A stretch of 24,715 bases of DNA. Origin: a virus. The notes beneath the pieces were generated by a model. That model had not been told where the DNA came from. It did not search any database and saw nothing but the letters and a program-made list of their open reading frames with translations. Of the stretch, positions 21,201 through 24,715 are shown piece by piece. Within the stretch, counting starts at the first letter, position 1, and each line of letters begins with the position of its first letter. The stretch lies in IMG/VR virus record IMGVR_UViG_3300032087_001411, positions 1 to 24,715 of that record; one strand, given 5' to 3'. The position numbers and the translations under genes are program-made.

Positions 21201-22320
21201 TGGCCCTTATGCAAGAATAATTATTCCGTTTGTAAGAACTCCAACCAACATAGCGTCATATACGTTTGAAAGAACGCCTTTAGCGTTTGCTTCTCGTTCT
21301 GTTAGGCAGGAAATTGCCGCTGGTGGTGCTAGACGCGATTTAGCTTTAGCGAAAATTATTACAGGCTCGACGATAATGGGTGTGTCTGCTGATCTTGCTT
21401 TGAGTGGTCACATCACAGGAGCAGGGCCATCCAATCGTGATATGAGAAATCTTATGCGTGCTACTGGCTGGCAACCGTACTCAGTCAAAGTTGGCAATAC
21501 GTATTACGCATACAACAGGCTTGACCCTATAGGCACATTGTTAGGTTTGGCGGCTGATATTACAGAAATTATTGGGCAGGCAGATGAAGCGGATGCAATG
21601 GAAATTGCGGCGGCATCAGCGATTGCGGTTAGTCAAAACATGGCAAGCAAAACTTATCTATCAGGAGTGAGTGATTTCTTTGATTCGTTTTTCAGCGCTA
21701 GTACCGACCCAGAAGGAAACAGCGCCAAGATGGAGCGATTCTTTACAAGAATGGCGGGATCAGTTGTTCCTGGTTTTGTTGCCAGTGTAGAGCGCACTAT
21801 GAGTCCAGAAATCAGCGCAACGTACACAATGCTAGACAGGATTAAATCTCGGATACCTGGTTATTCAGATGACTTGCCGCCACGACGAAATATTTTTGGA
21901 GAGCCTATTGTTCTAAGTGGTGGCCTTGGCCCTGATATTGTTTCAGGTATTTATTCCTCTGAAGTAGTAGACGATCCGGTAGCAGAAGAGATGATAAATC
22001 AAGGATATGCGCCTGGTATGCCAAGCAGACAAATCAAGGGCGTTGAATTAGATGCTCAGCAGTATGATCGTTACATCCTTTTGTATAGCGGCATTGAAGC
22101 AGACTATACGCTAAAAGAATATTTGAGCATTATGTTTGATTCAAGAGATTATGTATCTGGCTCAGATGGCCCTGAAGGTACAAAAGTTGAGTTGATTCAA
22201 GCTGTTTTTAATGGCTATAAGCGCATGGCTCAACAGCAGATGTTGGAAGAGGATGATAAACTTAGAAGCTCGGTAGAGGCCGCGATAGAAGAGCGGGAAA
22301 GAAAGAGGGCGGGACTGTAA
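18223..22320 (+). CDS. Large polyvalent ejected virion protein with an ADP-ribosyltransferase-like domain
   Basis: A 1365-residue protein at the gp16 position, overlapping the previous gene by 8 bases. Residues 25-265 look like an ADP-ribosyltransferase of the type found in phage polyvalent proteins: YHGSPYQFQQFDFEKIGTGE (28-47), GYGLYFAE (53-60) and NFVVFDPRIIDISRQYG (about 247-263). That family (described as ART in polyvalent proteins) has NAD-binding YHG and LYFAE motifs. Residues 290-530 contain hydrophobic Ala/Gly helices, and about 760-1100 is a large helical region (MDMLYEYWINALLSSPTTHMVNITSNAMVA, PYARIIIPFVRTPTNIASYTFERTP, NRLDPIGTLLGLAADITEIIG) like the large domains at the C-termini of such proteins. 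It is probably ejected with the DNA to modify a host target and help DNA entry. No lysozyme motif was seen. Confidence 0.75.
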   Translation: MVSKLITEVAEGVARAGAEAPKSGFRAYHGSPYQFQQFDFEKIGTGEGAQAYGYGLYFAESEDVARGYREALTEPRIEVGGKPADLIYTADIRERFADLYDEVGDDISQERLDIILSNMSQANTESDLENVLSSFRPEERRLFETYVRPRAEFVEPEGAVYEVQIQAGQDELINWDRPVREQPPKIRDALLKLEGVDENTKGEFAYYRLAPQATGRGAQKQATERAKELGIKGIRYADGFSRNTEGGTSNFVVFDPRIIDISRQYGIALPMAGLILANQDAEAADSTGLAVDIVPPLRAPTFENDDATGKVLDARQNANLTPAQRARLRIQAKKQQEESIPARVGQFASEVAKPVAADFFGGLFIEGPRQALAGFLDATAEAAKILDEAMGIEDVEYLTIEADPRTVTGAGVRSISQFLTGFSPALKGIRALKVAEKTGKAKTFVESALASGVADATVFDPQEDRLSNLIQEVPALQNPVTEYLAASPEDTDAEGRLKNAVEGLTIGFLGEGLVQGVKLIKNRRALVETAEAEGKTVEELVEEAAATMKGGAPTPDLMPPGQEYIPFSEAAEAVQPTIRVPQFKAGTTEADPEAAQNINLANLNTTDDVATLIDEVAKADSPNINDARRQKITNDELPKLADDLGMTVDDLLARRQGEAFNAEQILAARKILVASGENLVKLANAAKNGSEMDLALFRRAMAQHRAIQSQVSGMTAEAGRALQSFRIVAASSREQERLIKEALETTGGEAVSRDMAAMLSELDSPEKIGRFVKDAQKATKMDMLYEYWINALLSSPTTHMVNITSNAMVAALTVGERKVASVIGRNIQPGEADAQLKGMIDGARDGFRLAWNALKTGEPTDPLQKVEAEKHRAISGENLNIAGFPGRLADFLGEFARVPGRLLTAGDEFFKSVGYRMELYAQAYRQAFNEGLRDEAAAKRVIEIIENPPENIRQSAIDASRYQTFTNSLKETRIRGIGELGQAGEKIRQAQSVGPYARIIIPFVRTPTNIASYTFERTPLAFASRSVRQEIAAGGARRDLALAKIITGSTIMGVSADLALSGHITGAGPSNRDMRNLMRATGWQPYSVKVGNTYYAYNRLDPIGTLLGLAADITEIIGQADEADAMEIAAASAIAVSQNMASKTYLSGVSDFFDSFFSASTDPEGNSAKMERFFTRMAGSVVPGFVASVERTMSPEISATYTMLDRIKSRIPGYSDDLPPRRNIFGEPIVLSGGLGPDIVSGIYSSEVVDDPVAEEMINQGYAPGMPSRQIKGVELDAQQYDRYILLYSGIEADYTLKEYLSIMFDSRDYVSGSDGPEGTKVELIQAVFNGYKRMAQQQMLEEDDKLRSSVEAAIEERERKRAGL

Positions 22321-22321
22321 T

Positions 22322-23524
22322 ATGACAGTATCAGACAACACAAGCCGTAACCAATATACCGCGACTTCTGGTCAGACGGTCTTTGCGTATACGTTTGAGA
22401 TCGTAGACAAGAGCCATATCGTTGTATTGCAGAACGGTGTGACGCTCTCAGAGGGCGCAGATTACACTGTATCGGACGTTGGCAATGATAGTGGTGGTAA
22501 CGTCACCCTAACTGTAGGCGCGTCTACAAGCGATATTCTGACGCTCTACAGGGATATGCCGCACTCGCGCACCCAGAATTACACCAACTCTGGTGACTTC
22601 TTGGCGTCTGAGGTCAACGCTGACTTTGACAATCTATGGTTGGCAGGCGAGCAGACTGACCGATCATTCTCGCAATCTATCCGCAAGCCTATTACTGACT
22701 CAAGCTCGATCTCGATGGAGTTGCCAGCGGCGTCTTCACGAGCCAATAAGTTGCTAGGGTTTAGCGCTACTGGCGCAGTCCAGGCGTCTAGCTCTGATCT
22801 ATTGAATGTGACAGCAACATCAACTGAGCTAAATGTACTTGATGGCATTACTGCATCAACGGCAGAGCTAAACTATGTTACTGGGGTTACATCTGGCATT
22901 CAGGCTCAACTGAATACTAAGTCACCAATAGCTTCGCCAACTTTTACCGGCACTGTCACTATCCCTTCATTAACGCTTGGCGGCACTGCGATAACGGCAA
23001 CTGGCACAGAGTTAAACTATGTGGATGGCGTTACGTCTGACATACAGACGCAGATTGATGCAAAGATGCCTTTGGCTGGCGGCACGTTCACGGGCGCGGT
23101 GACATTTAACAACAGCATTAGTGCTCGATTCGGCAGTTCTTTTGACTTGATTATTAACAGTGATGGCACCGACTCATTTATCACTGAGCAAGGTAGCGGC
23201 AGTCTATTTATTAAATCCAATGGTGCTGGAATTGTTTTCCGCAACTCAACGGGTGCTAACTATGTCTCGATGCTAGAGTCTACTGGTGAGGCTAAGTTAT
23301 TTCATATTAGTGGTGGCACTGCTACTCAGCGATTGGCTACGTCAACACTCGGCATTGATGTAAACGGCACAACGGAAACAGATAAGCTACGAATCACCAC
23401 CTCATCAGCTCCATCATCTGCTACTGATACCGGCACTGTTGGGGAGATTGCTTGGGATGCAAACTACATTTATGTATGCGTCGGCACAAACACTTGGAAG
23501 CGCGTTGCGATCAGCACGTGGTAA
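22322..23524 (+). CDS. Tail fibre protein with T7-type N-terminus
   Basis: A 400-residue fibre. Residues 8-125 match the T7 fibre N-terminal anchor: SRNQYTATSGQTVFAYTFEI, SHIVVLQNGVTLSEGADYTV, GNVTLTVGASTSDILTLYRDMPHSRTQNYTNSGDF, FDNLWLAGEQ, SQSIRKPI. Residues about 168-262 carry repeated ‘TELNy(v/l)dGvTs’ and ‘…spTFTGtVt’ units that form a trimeric shaft. The C-terminal third (SLFIKSNGAGIVFRNSTGANYVSM, IAWDANYIYVCVGTNTWKRVAIST) ends in a short ‘W.a.yiYvc.gtntWkRv.l’ module frequent in fibres of aquatic phages. It starts one base after the previous stop. It is short compared with T7 (553 residues). No chaperone-like intramolecular domain is seen. Confidence 0.85.
   Translation: MTVSDNTSRNQYTATSGQTVFAYTFEIVDKSHIVVLQNGVTLSEGADYTVSDVGNDSGGNVTLTVGASTSDILTLYRDMPHSRTQNYTNSGDFLASEVNADFDNLWLAGEQTDRSFSQSIRKPITDSSSISMELPAASSRANKLLGFSATGAVQASSSDLLNVTATSTELNVLDGITASTAELNYVTGVTSGIQAQLNTKSPIASPTFTGTVTIPSLTLGGTAITATGTELNYVDGVTSDIQTQIDAKMPLAGGTFTGAVTFNNSISARFGSSFDLIINSDGTDSFITEQGSGSLFIKSNGAGIVFRNSTGANYVSMLESTGEAKLFHISGGTATQRLATSTLGIDVNGTTETDKLRITTSSAPSSATDTGTVGEIAWDANYIYVCVGTNTWKRVAISTW
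22823..23107 (+). repeat. Fibre shaft repeats (TELN-DGVTS units)
   Basis: Within the fibre gene three units, TELNVLDGITAS, AELNYVTGVTSGIQAQLNTK and TELNYVDGVTSDIQTQIDAK, occur in series. The last two are each followed by a ‘(S/G)PTFTG-V’ or ‘GGTFTGAVTF’ block. The copies are similar at protein level and diverged at DNA level, so they are old repeats and not a recent tandem duplication. Confidence 0.7.
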
Positions 23525-23538
23525 TTAGGAGAAACTAA

Positions 23539-23811
23539 ATGGGTAATCCATATAAGGGCGTTGGCTCACACTTACACGGGATGCCGTATGACTTTTATCC
23601 CGTAACACCAAACGACAGCACCGATAACGTCGGCACTGATAATGTTGCTACGGGCTTATACATTGAGACAGGCGGCGATGTTGCGTTTATTACTAAAGAC
23701 GGTGACACGCGCACCGTAGCAGTTCCAGATTTCTTTTATCTGAATTGTTCAGTGACTCGTGTTAAGAGCACAGGCACAACTGCAACCGGAATTTTCGCCT
23801 TACTAGTATAG
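23539..23811 (+). CDS. Small virion-associated protein
   Basis: A 90-residue protein with a clean AGGAGA Shine-Dalgarno. It reads GNPYKGVGSHLHGMPYDFYPVTPNDSTDN, then NVATGLYIETGGDVAFITKDGDTRTVAVPDFFYLNCSVTRVKSTGTTATGIFALLV. The block ‘(a)rgLYvgtgGdv.v…dG….v.v..g..lp..v.rV.atGTTAtgI.AL’ is very common in small proteins near the fibre genes of many phages. They may decorate the head or tail; the role is not established. The length is typical. Confidence 0.7.
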   Translation: MGNPYKGVGSHLHGMPYDFYPVTPNDSTDNVGTDNVATGLYIETGGDVAFITKDGDTRTVAVPDFFYLNCSVTRVKSTGTTATGIFALLV

Positions 23812-23818
23812 GTGCATT

Positions 23819-24715
23819 ATGAGTAACGCCATCGGCATACCCCTGCCCAGACTTTCGAGGTCGCGAGCTGGAGACAGGCAGACACAGAAATACGCTGTTA
23901 ATGGGAAGGTTCCTGGTTTCACTGCGGACTTCATTGACAACTATTACTTTGGTCACACGTCTTTATCGTCTGCCATAACCCACGCCCGCTCTGGCAACGC
24001 AACCATGACTGATGGCTATGGGCCTGAGCTTGTTGTCAATGGTGGGTTCGATAGTGATTCGGATTGGACTAAGGGTACAGGCTGGAGTATTGCCAACGGT
24101 GTTGCAACAAAATCTCCGGGCACTAGCGCAAATCTAGATCAAACAATGGATGTCGTTACAGGCACCATGTATGAAGTATCGCTTTCATTGTCTAACGTTT
24201 CTGCTGGATCTGCCACTGTTTACCTTCAAGGTAGCGCAACAGAAAATGTTAGCTCAGCAATGACTAGCAGTGGTGTTTATACGTTCTTGTTGGAAGCAGG
24301 ATCGGCAAGCAGTTATGACTTACGCATCAATGCCTCATCGACTTTTGCGGGATCTGTAGACAACGTATCAGTACGCGAGATGCCTGTAATCAAGTGGGCA
24401 CCGCATAATCTGTTGACGCGTTCTGAAGAATTTGACAATGCCGCTTGGAGTTCGACGGGCACTGTAACAGTAACCGCAAATGCCGCAACGGCACCTGATG
24501 GGAGCGCAACAGCCGATAGAGTTGTTACTTCAGGCGCTTCAGCTTTAACACGAACTGTAATTCAAGAACTTAATCACACTATTGGAATGTGGGTAAAAGC
24601 CGTTACTGTTGGCTCTAATAATACATTTAGATTGCAAGGCACAGGCGGACAGTTATCTTCTAATTTCACAGCTACAGGCGATTGGCAGTTATTTTACTTT
24701 ACTCCAACTACTTTA
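23819..24715 (+). CDS. Second receptor-binding/spike protein with carbohydrate-binding-like modules, 3' truncated
   Basis: An open frame of 299 codons runs off the right edge. The N-terminal 45 residues (SNAIGIPLPRLSRSRAGDRQ, FTADFIDNYYF) look like a virion anchor. From about residue 68, GPELVVNGGFDSDSDWTKGTGW and VDNVSVREM bracket a beta-sandwich like carbohydrate-binding modules (the ‘ELVvNGgFdtdsdWt…GWti..G.a’ pattern). A second module begins at about 201 with HNLLTRSEEFDNAAWSSTGT and APDGSATADRVV. Two glycan-binding-like modules after a fibre gene indicate a receptor-binding or spike protein. ATG 23819 has a weak ribosome site (ATAGGTG). The end and any enzymatic domain lie outside the window. 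Confidence 0.75.
   Translation, partial: MSNAIGIPLPRLSRSRAGDRQTQKYAVNGKVPGFTADFIDNYYFGHTSLSSAITHARSGNATMTDGYGPELVVNGGFDSDSDWTKGTGWSIANGVATKSPGTSANLDQTMDVVTGTMYEVSLSLSNVSAGSATVYLQGSATENVSSAMTSSGVYTFLLEAGSASSYDLRINASSTFAGSVDNVSVREMPVIKWAPHNLLTRSEEFDNAAWSSTGTVTVTANAATAPDGSATADRVVTSGASALTRTVIQELNHTIGMWVKAVTVGSNNTFRLQGTGGQLSSNFTATGDWQLFYFTPTTL

Overview
The window is a dense, one-directional stretch of a tailed-phage genome (Caudoviricetes). It is most likely short-tailed (podovirus-like): it carries a portal, a short capsid gene, tail-tubular A-like and B-like proteins, internal (ejected) virion proteins and a fibre with a T7-type N-terminus, but no tape measure or sheath. GC is about 50 percent over most of it. 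All protein genes read on the + strand, with overlaps or very short gaps. The host cannot be named; the repeated fibre motifs and the small accessory proteins look like those of aquatic phages. The first 11 bases match the 3' end of the common Illumina adapter, so the left edge is a library artefact and this is probably a contig end.

Left part (12-7117), recombination, DNA modification and accessory genes: the tail of an unknown gene, an ERF-like annealing protein, a small ssDNA-binding protein with an SSB-type acidic tip, two small helix-turn-helix proteins and a 27-residue zinc-ribbon peptide. Then comes a 329-base gap without a supported protein gene, a Mom-like DNA modification protein, two conserved phage proteins, an HTH-metallophosphatase, an HNH protein, small proteins, and a C5-cytosine methyltransferase. 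A 215-codon reading frame inside the methyltransferase gene looks like a real protein in its own right. A cluster of very small genes leads to the terminase.

Right part (6827-24715), packaging and virion: putative small terminase, large terminase, two small proteins, portal, a Bbp19-like protein, scaffold, major capsid protein with a structured leader and a UUCG-hairpin terminator, tail-tubular A and B, three internal virion proteins (the last 1365 residues long, with an N-terminal ADP-ribosyltransferase-like domain), tail fibre, a small virion-associated protein, and a truncated second receptor-binding or spike protein. No integrase, lysis gene, polymerase, tRNA or CRISPR is visible.

The two most unusual things are: (1) a compact minus-strand transcription unit at about 1479-1597, with a near-consensus promoter, three hairpins and an intrinsic terminator. 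It would make an RNA of about 80 nt whose C-rich loop is complementary to the AAGGGAGA-type Shine-Dalgarno sequences of the neighbouring early genes. (2) A 648-base dual-coding region where two recognisable methylase-associated protein families share the same DNA in two frames.
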